A stretch of 41,335 bases of DNA, taken from positions 1-41,335 of the forward strand of contig MGTJ01000122.1 of assembly GCA_001799395.1 (NCBI GenBank), given 5' to 3'. This document shows positions 33,433 through 41,335 of this stretch, one piece after another (the first letter of the stretch is position 1; the number at the start of each line of letters is the position of its first letter). The notes under the pieces were generated by a model. The model was not told the origin of the DNA. It saw nothing but the letters and a program-made list of their open reading frames with translations, and made no database searches. The DNA is from Desulfobacterales bacterium RIFOXYA12_FULL_46_15 (GTDB lineage: Bacteria > Desulfobacterota > Desulfobacteria > Desulfobacterales > Desulfobacteraceae). Both the position numbers and the translations under genes were made by a program.

Positions 33433-34644
33433 TTATTCATGACGCAGGGCTTCAATAGGGTCAAGATGGGCCGCTTTTCTAGCCGGGAAATATCCAAAGA
33501 CAATGCCCACGCCTGCGGAAAATAAAAATGAAATGGCAATAATGCCTAAATTCAGGATAAACGGCACTTTAAGCGCCCCTGCCCCGGCCGCAGAGGCAGC
33601 AATTCCGATAATGATCCCGATAATACCGCCAAAGCAGGACAGGACAACCGCCTCGATGAGGAACTGCATGAGAACCTGGCTTTCCATGGCACCAATGGCA
33701 AGCCGGATACCGATTTCACGGGTCCGCTCCGTCACGGAAACCAGCATGATATTCATGATGCCGATTCCTCCCACCAGCAGGCTGACAGCAGCCACGGCAC
33801 CCAGAAGGGTCGTCAGCAGCCGTGTTGTTCCGGTCAGTGTTTTTACGATTTCCTGCATGTCTCTGACATTAAAATCATCTTCTTCATTTTTCCCGGTCTG
33901 CCGCCGTTCCCGCAGCAGCCGCTCAATATCTGCCTTCACTTTCTGGGTTGAGGCCCCGTCCATGGCTGATACCGAGATTGAACCGATATCCGTGCTGCCT
34001 GCAATCCGGCGCTGGACCGTACGCAGCGGCATCAAAATAAAATCATCCTGATCTGACCCAAAACCGGATGGGCCTTTGGGTTTTAATATTCCAATAATCT
34101 GACAGGAAATTTTTTCAAGGCGAATGGTATTTCCTATGGGGTCCAGGGCTCCAAAAAATTGTTTTTGGATTGTATCACCTATAATGCAGACTGCTGCCCC
34201 ACCCTTTAATTCTCCGTCGTTGAACGCACGTCCGGCGGCAAGTGTCCAGTTTCTGACCTTAAGATATTCATTGGTGCTTCCTGCAATCTGTGTAGCCCAG
34301 TTATCGTTCCCGTGAATGGCCTGGACCGACCGGCTGACAATAGGAGCAACGCCGGCAAGCCCGGAGATATCTCTTGTAATGGCCTCTGCATCAGCCAATT
34401 TAAACATCGGGGCGCCCGAACGGGTTCCGCCCGGCCCCCGGAAGCTCTGACCCGGACGAACGTCCAAAAGATTACTGCCAAGGCTTGATATTTCATTGGC
34501 TACCTGTTTTGTTGCCCCATCCCCCACCGTCACCATGGTAATAACGGCTGCAACCCCGATGACAATGCCGAGGATCGTGAGGGATGAACGCATGACATTG
34601 CGCCTTATTTCACGCATGGCGATCAGGATGGTTTCAAAGAGCAT
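33433..34644 (-). CDS. MacB-like ABC transporter permease
   Basis: The 403-residue FtsX-family permease has an N-terminal helix (about 20-42: SLTILGIVIGVAAVITMVTVGDG), a periplasmic MacB-type domain (about 45-270) and three C-terminal helices (about 280-310, 325-355 and 365-390). It ends ARKAAHLDPIEALRHE, a typical MacB/LolC C-terminus. In MacB proper the ATPase is fused to the permease; here the ATPase is a separate gene whose stop overlaps this start (TAATG). It should form a tripartite exporter with the adaptor at 35366 and the TolC-like protein at 36687. The substrate is unknown. Confidence 0.93.
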   Translation of the reverse strand: MLFETILIAMREIRRNVMRSSLTILGIVIGVAAVITMVTVGDGATKQVANEISSLGSNLLDVRPGQSFRGPGGTRSGAPMFKLADAEAITRDISGLAGVAPIVSRSVQAIHGNDNWATQIAGSTNEYLKVRNWTLAAGRAFNDGELKGGAAVCIIGDTIQKQFFGALDPIGNTIRLEKISCQIIGILKPKGPSGFGSDQDDFILMPLRTVQRRIAGSTDIGSISVSAMDGASTQKVKADIERLLRERRQTGKNEEDDFNVRDMQEIVKTLTGTTRLLTTLLGAVAAVSLLVGGIGIMNIMLVSVTERTREIGIRLAIGAMESQVLMQFLIEAVVLSCFGGIIGIIIGIAASAAGAGALKVPFILNLGIIAISFLFSAGVGIVFGYFPARKAAHLDPIEALRHE

Positions 34645-35369
34645 TATCGGCCCCTGTTTGATTCTTCTTTTTCAATGAATCCGTCCCTGAAATGAATCAT
34701 TCTTTTTGCATAAGAGGCCATGACGGCATCATGGGTCACCATGACCACCGTAAGGCCCTGGTCATGGTTGAAGGAAGTCAGAAGTTCCATGATTTCACGG
34801 CTGCGGGCTGAATCGAGATTTCCTGTGGGTTCATCTGCAAACAGGACTGAAGGGACCGTGACAATGGCCCGGGCAATGGCCACCCGCTGCTGTTGCCCGC
34901 CGGACAGCTCAGCCGGAGTATGGGTTTCCCAACCGGCCAACCCTACGGATGCAAGGGCTTTTTTTGCCCTCTGCCGGCGCTCCTTTGCTAAGGTTCCCCT
35001 GTAGATCAGGGGAAGTTCTACATTCTCCAGGGCCGATGTCCGGTTTAAAAGATTGAATCCCTGGAATACAAATCCAAGATAGTGACGCCGTAAGAGGGCG
35101 CGCTGGTCCCGTGAAAGTTTTCCCACATCCATGCCCTTAAACCGGTACGTACCGGAAGAAGGGGTATCCAGGCAACCCAGGATATTCATGCACGTGGATT
35201 TACCAGACCCGCTGGGACCCATGACGGCCACAAAATCCCCATGTTCAATGTTCACATCAATCCCCTGGAGGGCACTGACCTCTGCCGTGCCGCTGCCATA
35301 ACTCCTGGTCACGTCATGAAGCTCGATGACCGGGCTGTTGCTTTCGGATAAGATGGGGGGTGTCGTCAT
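34644..35369 (-). CDS. ABC transporter ATP-binding protein (MacB/LolD type)
   Basis: The 241-residue ATPase has Walker A GPSGSGKST, signature LSGGQQQRVAIARA, Walker B SVLFADEPTGNLDS and the H-loop VMVTHDAV. The sequence groups with the MacB/LolD/YknY class that pairs with FtsX permeases. It overlaps the adaptor stop by four bases (ATGA) and the permease start by one base, so the three genes are translationally coupled. It powers the mechanotransmission type of export rather than import. Confidence 0.95.
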   Translation of the reverse strand: MTTPPILSESNSPVIELHDVTRSYGSGTAEVSALQGIDVNIEHGDFVAVMGPSGSGKSTCMNILGCLDTPSSGTYRFKGMDVGKLSRDQRALLRRHYLGFVFQGFNLLNRTSALENVELPLIYRGTLAKERRQRAKKALASVGLAGWETHTPAELSGGQQQRVAIARAIVTVPSVLFADEPTGNLDSARSREIMELLTSFNHDQGLTVVMVTHDAVMASYAKRMIHFRDGFIEKEESNRGR

Positions 35370-36667
35370 TTCCCGTTCCTTATGGTGTCAACAACCAGGA
35401 CCATTCCCGGTGTGACCCCGGGGCCGGTGATGACGGTCATGATGCCATCACTCTCCCCGGTTGTGACAGGAACTTCAACTGCCTGTCCTTCTTTCAGGGT
35501 CCAGACCTTTGATTTTTTTCTGTCTGCTTTTGAAACCTCTTTTTTTGATGCCAAGGGTCTTTGAGGTCTTGGAAAAAGCTTGGCGATAATGCTGCCGCTT
35601 TTGGCAGATCCTTCTTTTTCTTTTATTGGCGGAATATAGCGTAAAGCTGCATTCGGTACTAAAACAGCATTTTCAATTTCATTCACCGTGACTTTTACGG
35701 TTGCCGTCATGCCAGGCCTCAGCAATAAATCCGGATTGGCAACATCGAGAATGGTTTGATACGTGACAACACCGCTTACAATTTTTGACCCATACCGGAC
35801 CTGGGTTATTTTTGCCGGGAATGTGATCTCCGGATATCCGTCTACGGTAAAAACCGCATTCTGTCCGTCTTTCAGCCTTCCCACATCGGCTTCGTCTATG
35901 TCCACCGAGAGTTGCATCCGGGTCAAGTCTTCAGCAATTGTAAATAAAATCGGGGCCTGAAGGGAAGCTGCAACGGTCTGGCCCGGTTCAATGGACCGTT
36001 TCAGCACGATTCCGTTGATAGGGGAATAGATTATGGTTCTTGATAAATCCGTTTCAAATGTCTTCAGCATGGCCTTTGCCTGGGATACGGATGCTTTTGC
36101 AGCCGTTTCGTCTGCCAGAGCACGCTCATGGGCTGCCAAGGCAGCATCCAGATCGTGCCTGGACGGCACCCTGTTACCGCTTAATTGCCGGGATTCCCTG
36201 ATCCGTGCCAATTCATTGCCGGTCTCCCGGACTGTTGCCTTAATCTGCATCACTTTGGCCAGGGCCGATTCAATGGATGCTTTGTATTGCCGGACCTGGG
36301 TCTCAAGTTTAACCGTATCCAGCCGTGCCAGAACCTGCCCGGTTTCAACAATATCGTTATAATCGGCTTCAACGGTCCTGATGATACCTGAAAGTTCGCT
36401 TCCGACATCAACCTGGTTTGTGGGTTGCAGGGTTCCTGTCGCGGCTACGGTAACGACAAGGTTTCCTTTTTGTGCCGTTTCTGTTTTATATTCCAATTTG
36501 TCATTGTTTTTGCCTGTTCCCCATTTGACAGCAGCCCATACAACTGCGATTGCCAGGATGAGCCATACTGCCCTGTACAGAAATTTTGAGCCCTGTCCGG
36601 GACCGGAACCTTTTGATAGAATTTCAGCAATATCAGGTTTTTTTTCAGTCTTTAAGCTATTCATCAT
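35366..36667 (-). CDS. MacA-like periplasmic adaptor (HlyD/RND membrane fusion protein)
   Basis: The 433-residue protein has a short cytoplasmic N-terminus, one membrane helix (about 28-46: FLYRAVWLILAIAVVWAAV), a lipoyl/barrel domain starting TLQPTNQVDVGSELSG, a coiled-coil hairpin (about 100-200) and a beta-barrel plus membrane-proximal domain. A Lys/Ser-rich insertion (about 350-385) near the C-terminus is unusual. ATG at 36667, or the adjacent ATG at 36664, is chosen because a longer upstream reading runs into the TolC-type gene. It should bridge the ABC permease to the outer-membrane channel. Confidence 0.92.
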   Translation of the reverse strand: MMNSLKTEKKPDIAEILSKGSGPGQGSKFLYRAVWLILAIAVVWAAVKWGTGKNNDKLEYKTETAQKGNLVVTVAATGTLQPTNQVDVGSELSGIIRTVEADYNDIVETGQVLARLDTVKLETQVRQYKASIESALAKVMQIKATVRETGNELARIRESRQLSGNRVPSRHDLDAALAAHERALADETAAKASVSQAKAMLKTFETDLSRTIIYSPINGIVLKRSIEPGQTVAASLQAPILFTIAEDLTRMQLSVDIDEADVGRLKDGQNAVFTVDGYPEITFPAKITQVRYGSKIVSGVVTYQTILDVANPDLLLRPGMTATVKVTVNEIENAVLVPNAALRYIPPIKEKEGSAKSGSIIAKLFPRPQRPLASKKEVSKADRKKSKVWTLKEGQAVEVPVTTGESDGIMTVITGPGVTPGMVLVVDTIRNGK

Positions 36668-36686
36668 GGTTTTCAACGTCCTGTTT

Positions 36687-38147
36687 TTATGGCTTAAGGG
36701 GCTGGTCTTCAGCCAATGAGGTCCAGCCTCCCCCAAGCGCTTTATACAGCCGCACCAGGCCGGATATAATATTTCCTTCAGTCTGAATCAGGCTGTCTTC
36801 AAAGGATAAAAGCGATCTCTGAGCATCCAGCACACCTGTAAAATCGATCATCCCTGCCTGATACCGGATTTTTGCCAGGTCAACCGCCCGCATGGCAGCC
36901 TGTCTTGCCTCGTTCAAAAAAAACTTCCGGTTTTGTTCTTCCATATATATGGTCAGTTGATTTTCAACTTCACTCAGGGCATTGAGAACAACGGATTCAT
37001 ATTTAGCGAGCAATTGCTTTTCAAGAGCAGACTGAACCTCGATATTGCTCCGGATGGAACCGGCACTGAAGATGGGCCATGTGATTCGGGGTCCGAACCC
37101 ATAGCTCCTGCTGTGCGCTAAAAATAATTTGTCCGGATCAAGAGCCTCATATCCGATGGAGCCCGAAAGGCTCAGCTTTGGATAAAGCTCTGCCGTTGCC
37201 GCCCCTATTCTTGCGGTCTGTGCGGCAAGCTTTCTTTCTGCCTGCCGGATATCCGGTCTTTGCCTCAGCACATCGGCCGGAACGCCCGCTGCAATCTCCA
37301 AAGGACAGACAGGAACCGGGCCTTTCTCCTTTAACAGCGCATGAACCGAACCTGGATTTTCACCTAAAAGCACTGCAATCCGGTTCTTTGCTTCCTCAAG
37401 CGATATTCTTAACGCAGGAATCTGTGAACGGGTGCTTTCAAGATTGTATTTTGCCTGCTGCACCGCGATCTCGTTGGATAAGCCTGAAACATAGAGCGAT
37501 TCGGCCATTTGATGCGTCTGATCCTGGATGACAAGGTTTTTTTCAACCGAATCCAGCCTGGCCTGAAAGATCCGGACTTGTGTATAATTCAAGGCAACCT
37601 CGGCAAGAAGCGAGACAAGGATATCCCGCAAATCCTCCTCGCTTGCCTGAAGCTCTGCTGTTGCAGCTTCAAGGGATCTTCTCGGCCCTCCGAAAATATC
37701 CAGCTCCCAGCCTGCATCAAAATCAGCCGAGTATAAATCAACCTCTTTTTTGCTTCCGGTTTCTCTGCTGCTGCCGGTTTTTCTAAAGGAGCCTGATGCG
37801 TCAAGGGTTGGAAAAAGACCTGCCTTACTGATGTTGCGCCGTGCCCGTTCTTCGAGAATCCTGGCCCTTGCCTGACCGGCATCCTTATTACCCCCAACCG
37901 CTTTTTCCATAAGATCCGATAATATCGGATCATTCAGGGTTGACCACCATTTTGCAAGGACCCCGGGAGCCGGCCCTTCCCGGGTTACCCTGCCGGGAGA
38001 GTCGCCCTGCCAGTACTCAGGCACCTCTTTGACAGGAGGAACATAATCAGGCCCGGCTGCTGTGCAACCAAAAATTATCAGGATTGCCGGTATGATGGCT
38101 ATCCATAGAATGGCCACCCAAGCATTGCTTTTTTTTAAATATTTCAT
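36687..38147 (-). CDS. Outer-membrane efflux lipoprotein (TolC/NodT family)
   Basis: The 486-residue protein has a signal peptide with a lipobox-type cysteine (IIFGC, about residue 28), followed by GPDYVPPVKEVPEYW, the usual NodT start. Two OEP repeats follow, each with long coiled-coil helices, and conserved segments such as RPDIRQAERKLAAQTARIGAATAELYPKL (read in two pieces) and LFLAHSRSYGFGPRITWP. It is first in the efflux operon. No ribosome site precedes the ATG at 38147, and the promoter lies so close that the mRNA may be leaderless. A TTG at 38171 in frame is an unlikely alternative. Confidence 0.92.
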   Translation of the reverse strand: MKYLKKSNAWVAILWIAIIPAILIIFGCTAAGPDYVPPVKEVPEYWQGDSPGRVTREGPAPGVLAKWWSTLNDPILSDLMEKAVGGNKDAGQARARILEERARRNISKAGLFPTLDASGSFRKTGSSRETGSKKEVDLYSADFDAGWELDIFGGPRRSLEAATAELQASEEDLRDILVSLLAEVALNYTQVRIFQARLDSVEKNLVIQDQTHQMAESLYVSGLSNEIAVQQAKYNLESTRSQIPALRISLEEAKNRIAVLLGENPGSVHALLKEKGPVPVCPLEIAAGVPADVLRQRPDIRQAERKLAAQTARIGAATAELYPKLSLSGSIGYEALDPDKLFLAHSRSYGFGPRITWPIFSAGSIRSNIEVQSALEKQLLAKYESVVLNALSEVENQLTIYMEEQNRKFFLNEARQAAMRAVDLAKIRYQAGMIDFTGVLDAQRSLLSFEDSLIQTEGNIISGLVRLYKALGGGWTSLAEDQPLKP

Positions 38148-38156
38148 CAAATACGT

Positions 38157-38184
38157 TGTATATAGGATCAACGGATCTTGTCAA
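38157..38184 (-). promoter_or_regulatory. Sigma-70 promoter of the efflux operon
   Basis: On the minus strand a perfect TTGACA (38184-38179) and TATACA (38162-38157) are separated by 16 bp. Initiation would fall about 3 nt before the ATG at 38147, consistent with the missing ribosome site. The 55-bp element at 38202-38256 begins 17 bp upstream of the -35 box. Confidence 0.6.
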
Positions 38185-38201
38185 CGCAAGCATGAAGAAA
38201 T

Positions 38202-38256
38202 CTGGATATTTGCCATAAGAAATTTTGCATAACCCATTTTAAGGGTGATCACCTTA
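38202..38256. repeat. 55-bp dispersed element, copy B
   Basis: It is identical to 16069-16123 except at four positions (element positions 12, 23, 35 and 53). The GGTGATCACC core is kept, though the outer palindrome is shortened by the last change. It is located in the divergent gap between the TolC-type gene and the MerR-type gene, with the same orientation and distance to a minus-strand TTGACA as copy A. Confidence 0.75.
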
Positions 38257-38355
38257 CGTCCGCTGGAAGATGTCGCATGTTATACCGGTTTTGTGATCAA
38301 AACAGACAGGTGTGCCAAATTCCATGGATTAAGAATTCTTCTTTTAAAAAGAAAC

Positions 38356-38386
38356 TTGACATAATGACACGCAGGTGTCATAATAA
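38356..38386 (+). promoter_or_regulatory. MerR-type promoter and operator
   Basis: TTGACA (38356-38361) and TAATAA (38381-38386) are 19 bp apart, the overlong spacing typical of MerR-controlled promoters. The spacer holds the dyad ATGACAC-GCAG-GTGTCAT (38364-38381). The gene just downstream encodes a MerR-family regulator, so autoregulation is expected. Initiation would be within a few bases of its ATG. Confidence 0.65.
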
Positions 38387-38390
38387 AATT

Positions 38391-38789
38391 ATGAATGAAA
38401 AGCAATATACAATTATGGATCTTTGTGAACTTACTGGATATACCAGAAGAACAATAAGGTATTATATTCATGAAGGTCTTCTCGATCCACCGGCTGGCCG
38501 GGGGCGTGGAGGATTTTATTATGACAGTCATTTAAACAGGTTGCTGGACATTAAATCCCTCAAAGATAAGGGACTGGAGCTGACCGCAATTCTGGATGTC
38601 CTTAAAAAGGGTCCTGAGTCAAGATGTTTAAACTTAAACATAAGAGAGTTATGGATAAAATATCCGATTGAGCCGGGGCTTGAGATCCATGTAAGCCGTG
38701 ACCTGGAAGAAAAAGAAAGAAAGAAGATAGCCGAAATTATAAGAGTTGCAAAATCAATTATCGAATCTGGAGGAATTGGGAATGAATGA
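38391..38789 (+). CDS. MerR-family transcriptional regulator
   Basis: The 132-residue protein has an N-terminal winged helix-turn-helix (about 5-72: YTIMDLCELTGYTRRTIRYYIHEGLL, DSHLNRLLDIKSLKDKGLELTAILDVL, read in pieces) and a short C-terminal helix (about 105-128). There is no metal-binding Cys pattern of the MerR/CueR type. ATG at 38391 gives the family-typical N-terminus; no ribosome site precedes it, in keeping with a leaderless message from the promoter at 38356. Its 3' end overlaps the VIT-VWA gene by 8 bp, so the two are a functional pair. The signal sensed is unknown. Confidence 0.9.
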   Translation: MNEKQYTIMDLCELTGYTRRTIRYYIHEGLLDPPAGRGRGGFYYDSHLNRLLDIKSLKDKGLELTAILDVLKKGPESRCLNLNIRELWIKYPIEPGLEIHVSRDLEEKERKKIAEIIRVAKSIIESGGIGNE

Positions 38790-41187
38790 AACATGTGGTT
38801 TTTTGTCTTCAAAGTCTGGTCCTGTACCTTTAATGGGTGTGAGCGTTGAAGGGGATATTCTGGGACGTGGAGCCAGAGTTAAGATATCCCAGAGATTCAA
38901 GAATCAAGAAAAAAATGCCGTCGAAGCTGTATATAAATTCCCCATACCAGAAGGAGCTGCCGTAAGTGGTTTCAGTGCTGACATTGATGGCAAAAAGATT
39001 ACAGGCCATATTGAAGATCGTGAAAAGGCATTTGAGATGTATGATGATGCCCTTGAAAGAGGGGACGGCGGATACCTTTTAGACGAGGAAAGGCCCAATA
39101 TCTTCACGCTTTCCGTTGGGAATCTCAATCCGAATGCAGAAGTCATGATTGAGATTGACTATGTCACTCTCCTGGATATGACAGGAAAATCCGTGCGTTT
39201 TTTTCTGCCCACAACCATCTCTCCCCGGTATATCCCGGGCAGCATGAGCAAAGATGACGGCATTCCCACAACCGACACGATACATCCGCCATATTCGGAA
39301 AATGTCCCCTATGGTCTTTCCATTTCTTTGAATATCCACAAAGGCGGGTTGATGAAGTCCATCGATTCCCCCAGCCATCCGATAAAGATCCGGGATCTGA
39401 AAGGAGATCCTGTCAAAATCTCTTTTTCCGCGCAATCCGTCAGGATGGATCGAGATTTTATTCTGAATATGGAATATGAAGTGCACTCTGCAACCAGGGC
39501 GTATCAATGGCGCAATGAACAGGAAACCTTCCTTCAACTGGATTTTTTCCCGGAGCATGACCCCTCCCCGACTGGAGCATCACAAACTCAGGAAGAAAAG
39601 AAAGCTGAAAAAGAAATCATCTTTCTGCTTGATTGCTCCGGGTCTATGCGCGGAGATTCGCTTCGCCAGGCAAAAAAGGCATTGGAAATTTGCCTCCGCG
39701 GGCTGGACTCAAAAATTGCTTTTACGATCTATCGCTTTGGCAGCGAGTATGACTGTCTGTTCAAAAAACCTGAAAAGTATTCAGAAAACAGCCTTGAAAA
39801 AGGGCTGGAATATCTCCGGAATACAGATGCCAATCTTGGTGGAACTGAAATCCTCAATCCGTTGAAGGGAATATATGACGCATGCCACGGAAGAGACAAC
39901 ATTGAAAAGAATATCGTGCTGCTGACCGATGGTGAAGTTGGCAATGAAGAAGAGATTTTTGAAATTGTGAGGAAAAATCAGAAAACTGCACGAATGTTTT
40001 CAATCGGCATTGGAGCCGGCTGTAATGAATATTTAATAAAAGGGCTTGCAAGATCCGGCAGAGGGGCTTCTGAGTTTATCTATCCTGGAGAAAGGATAGA
40101 GCCGAAAGTTTTGAGCCTGTTCGGCAAAATTACTCAAAAAAGCCTGGACAGTATTTCCATTCAATGGGGCAAAGGAACCTTCGAACAATCGCCTGTCAAC
40201 CCGGTTATATTTTTAGAAAATCCTGTGACGCTATTTGCACGCTGCAAAGATAATGCTTTTTTGACAGATAAAGTCATCGTCAATGGAAGTATTAACGGCA
40301 GGAAAAAAGAATGGGAAATCAATATCACAGAATCCGATGCCATTCATATTCCGGTTCCCGCTCTTTGGGCCAGAGAGAGAATCAGGGATCTGGAGGAAAA
40401 TAGAGACATTCCGGAAAAAAGAGGATCAAGGCAGAAAGAAAGAAAAATAGACACAATAAGAGAATCCATTTTAGAATTATCCAGAAAATATAATATCCTT
40501 TCTCAGGCCACCAGCCTTGTGGCCATCGAAGAACGAGAAGAAAAAGACAAGGCAACAGGTGAACTTGTTTTCAGGAAGATACCCGTACCGATTACCATCG
40601 GCTGGGGTGGTCAGGGAAGTGTGTCTGGGCACGACGGGCCGGTCGGTAACAGAGTAATGATGTCTTGTTCCCCCTCATCAATCGCAGAAAGCGGCATAAA
40701 GTATCAGTTAGCTATGCCACGCTCTCTCCAAACAAAAAAAACTGCCTCACGAATTTACAATAGCGCTGTCCAAGAAAGTCGTTGTGAAGACCGATTTTTG
40801 AATTTTGATCAAGCCCGTGAAGATACAAAAAAAGAAAAGCTTTTTGATATTCTCAGTCTTCAACAGGCTGATGGCGGAATGATGTTAAATAAAGAAATCA
40901 CTCGTGAAATCGGAATGGATTTTGATGATCTTATGGATACCGCCCAAGATATTAAAGTGAATGTTGAGGTTGATAAATTCTTGCTTTTATCCACGGCCAT
41001 CATCCTCCAGATTCTTGAAATGCAATTTTCATCCGAATTTGGAACCTGGTCAGGGATTGTTCAAAAGAGCAAAGACTGGATGGCTGGTATGCTGCGGGAT
41101 GGAAACCCAAGATTGAATGGAATAGACCTGAAAGATTGGGCAGAAGATTTTGTACTCAAGAATGTATTGATTGGGGGGGGAAAATAA
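38782..41187 (+). CDS. VIT and von Willebrand factor A domain protein (VWA5A-like)
   Basis: In the 801-residue protein a VIT domain spans about 14-133 (GVSVEGDILGRGARVKISQRF; VYKFPIPEGAAVSGF). A VWA domain spans about 278-440 with an intact MIDAS DCSGS (Asp284, Ser286, Ser288) and TDGE. The C-terminal region (about 560-800) ends in the FDILSLQQADGGMMLN pattern shared with VWA5A and vault-PARP-like proteins. It has no signal peptide, so it is probably cytoplasmic. The ATG at 38782 has GGAGGA upstream and overlaps the MerR gene. Metal-dependent protein-protein contacts are expected; its biological role in bacteria is unclear. Confidence 0.9.
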   Translation: MNETCGFLSSKSGPVPLMGVSVEGDILGRGARVKISQRFKNQEKNAVEAVYKFPIPEGAAVSGFSADIDGKKITGHIEDREKAFEMYDDALERGDGGYLLDEERPNIFTLSVGNLNPNAEVMIEIDYVTLLDMTGKSVRFFLPTTISPRYIPGSMSKDDGIPTTDTIHPPYSENVPYGLSISLNIHKGGLMKSIDSPSHPIKIRDLKGDPVKISFSAQSVRMDRDFILNMEYEVHSATRAYQWRNEQETFLQLDFFPEHDPSPTGASQTQEEKKAEKEIIFLLDCSGSMRGDSLRQAKKALEICLRGLDSKIAFTIYRFGSEYDCLFKKPEKYSENSLEKGLEYLRNTDANLGGTEILNPLKGIYDACHGRDNIEKNIVLLTDGEVGNEEEIFEIVRKNQKTARMFSIGIGAGCNEYLIKGLARSGRGASEFIYPGERIEPKVLSLFGKITQKSLDSISIQWGKGTFEQSPVNPVIFLENPVTLFARCKDNAFLTDKVIVNGSINGRKKEWEINITESDAIHIPVPALWARERIRDLEENRDIPEKRGSRQKERKIDTIRESILELSRKYNILSQATSLVAIEEREEKDKATGELVFRKIPVPITIGWGGQGSVSGHDGPVGNRVMMSCSPSSIAESGIKYQLAMPRSLQTKKTASRIYNSAVQESRCEDRFLNFDQAREDTKKEKLFDILSLQQADGGMMLNKEITREIGMDFDDLMDTAQDIKVNVEVDKFLLLSTAIILQILEMQFSSEFGTWSGIVQKSKDWMAGMLRDGNPRLNGIDLKDWAEDFVLKNVLIGGGK

Positions 41188-41189
41188 AT

Positions 41190-41335
41190 TTGAAAGCGGG
41201 GCAAATAAAAATCTCGACGATCTTAGTATTGACGGCAAGTTCTTTTGATACTCGATCTTCAAGTTTTTACAATTCCGGTGGAGTGGAGGTGGTAGCTGAG
41301 TCTGGCAATACACTCAGGATTCAGTCTTTACCGAA
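41190..41335 (+). CDS. Partial reading frame at window edge, unknown function
   Basis: An open frame begins at TTG 41190, three bases after the VIT-VWA stop, and stays open for 48 codons to the window end. It begins LKAGQIKISTILVLTASSF and continues with SGGVEVVAESGNTLRI. A G-rich run (41172-41180) lies upstream and could act as ribosome site. The mixed hydrophobic/polar composition looks protein-like, and it would be the third gene of the MerR/VIT-VWA operon. It is truncated, and no family is recognisable. Confidence 0.45.
   Translation, partial: MKAGQIKISTILVLTASSFDTRSSSFYNSGGVEVVAESGNTLRIQSLP

Overview
The window reads as chromosomal DNA from an anaerobic Desulfobacterota-type bacterium, most likely a relative of the sulfate-reducing Desulfobacteraceae. 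This is inferred from gene content and protein style: paired TrpB2-class tryptophan synthases, GTP-type PEP carboxykinase, a corrinoid/UroD methyltransferase pair, V4R-LuxR and STAS-type regulators, and a ygeV/ygeX/ygeY-like catabolic cluster. There is no rRNA, CRISPR array, phage or insertion sequence. The only RNA gene is tRNA-Ser(CGA) at 597-689.

Layout. (1) 18-482: small exported RcnB/CigR-like protein, then the tRNA. (2) 897-10290, plus strand: central and amino-acid metabolism. trpB2 is followed by three overlapping or closely spaced genes (Cys-rich small protein, RecF/SMC-like ATPase, V4R/coiled-coil/LuxR regulator), then serA, a second trpB2, serC and GTP-PEPCK. SerA and SerC together yield O-phosphoserine, the substrate reported for TrpB2 enzymes, so the order suggests a direct phosphoserine-to-tryptophan route. 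A bidirectional terminator separates this block from a class-I aminotransferase and an unknown protein on the minus strand (10360-12167). (3) 12253-15969, minus strand: a GC-rich operon of corrinoid protein, UroD-family methyltransferase, MFS transporter and TetR regulator, probably corrinoid-dependent demethylation of an imported methylated substrate. (4) 16163-20449, minus strand: a classic MoxR ATPase / DUF58 / transglutaminase operon. (5) 20611-27382, plus strand: a six-gene signalling and thiol-redox cassette. It encodes a lipoprotein solute-binding protein without a transporter, a histidine kinase with a Cys-rich HAMP insertion, a receiver-STAS protein, a thioredoxin-like protein, a GAF-GAF-TM-rhodanese fusion lacking the catalytic Cys, and a MauE/DoxX membrane protein. 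(6) 27665-32093, plus strand: a sigma-54 activator, then diaminopropionate ammonia-lyase and a YgeY-type M20 hydrolase behind a clear -24/-12 promoter with upstream dyads. A stand-alone DUF4143 ATPase follows. (7) 33433-38147, minus strand: a TolC / MacA / ABC ATPase / FtsX-permease efflux operon. (8) 38391 to the end, plus strand: a MerR-type regulator behind a typical MerR promoter, overlapping a VIT-VWA protein and followed by a reading frame cut by the window edge.

The most unexpected non-coding signal is a 55-bp element present twice (16069-16123 and 38202-38256, 51/55 identical) with a GGTGATCACC core. Both copies lie in the same orientation, 16-17 bp upstream of a minus-strand TTGACA box, in front of two unrelated operons (corrinoid demethylation and efflux). 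The least described protein system is the 20.6-27.4 kb signalling/redox cassette.
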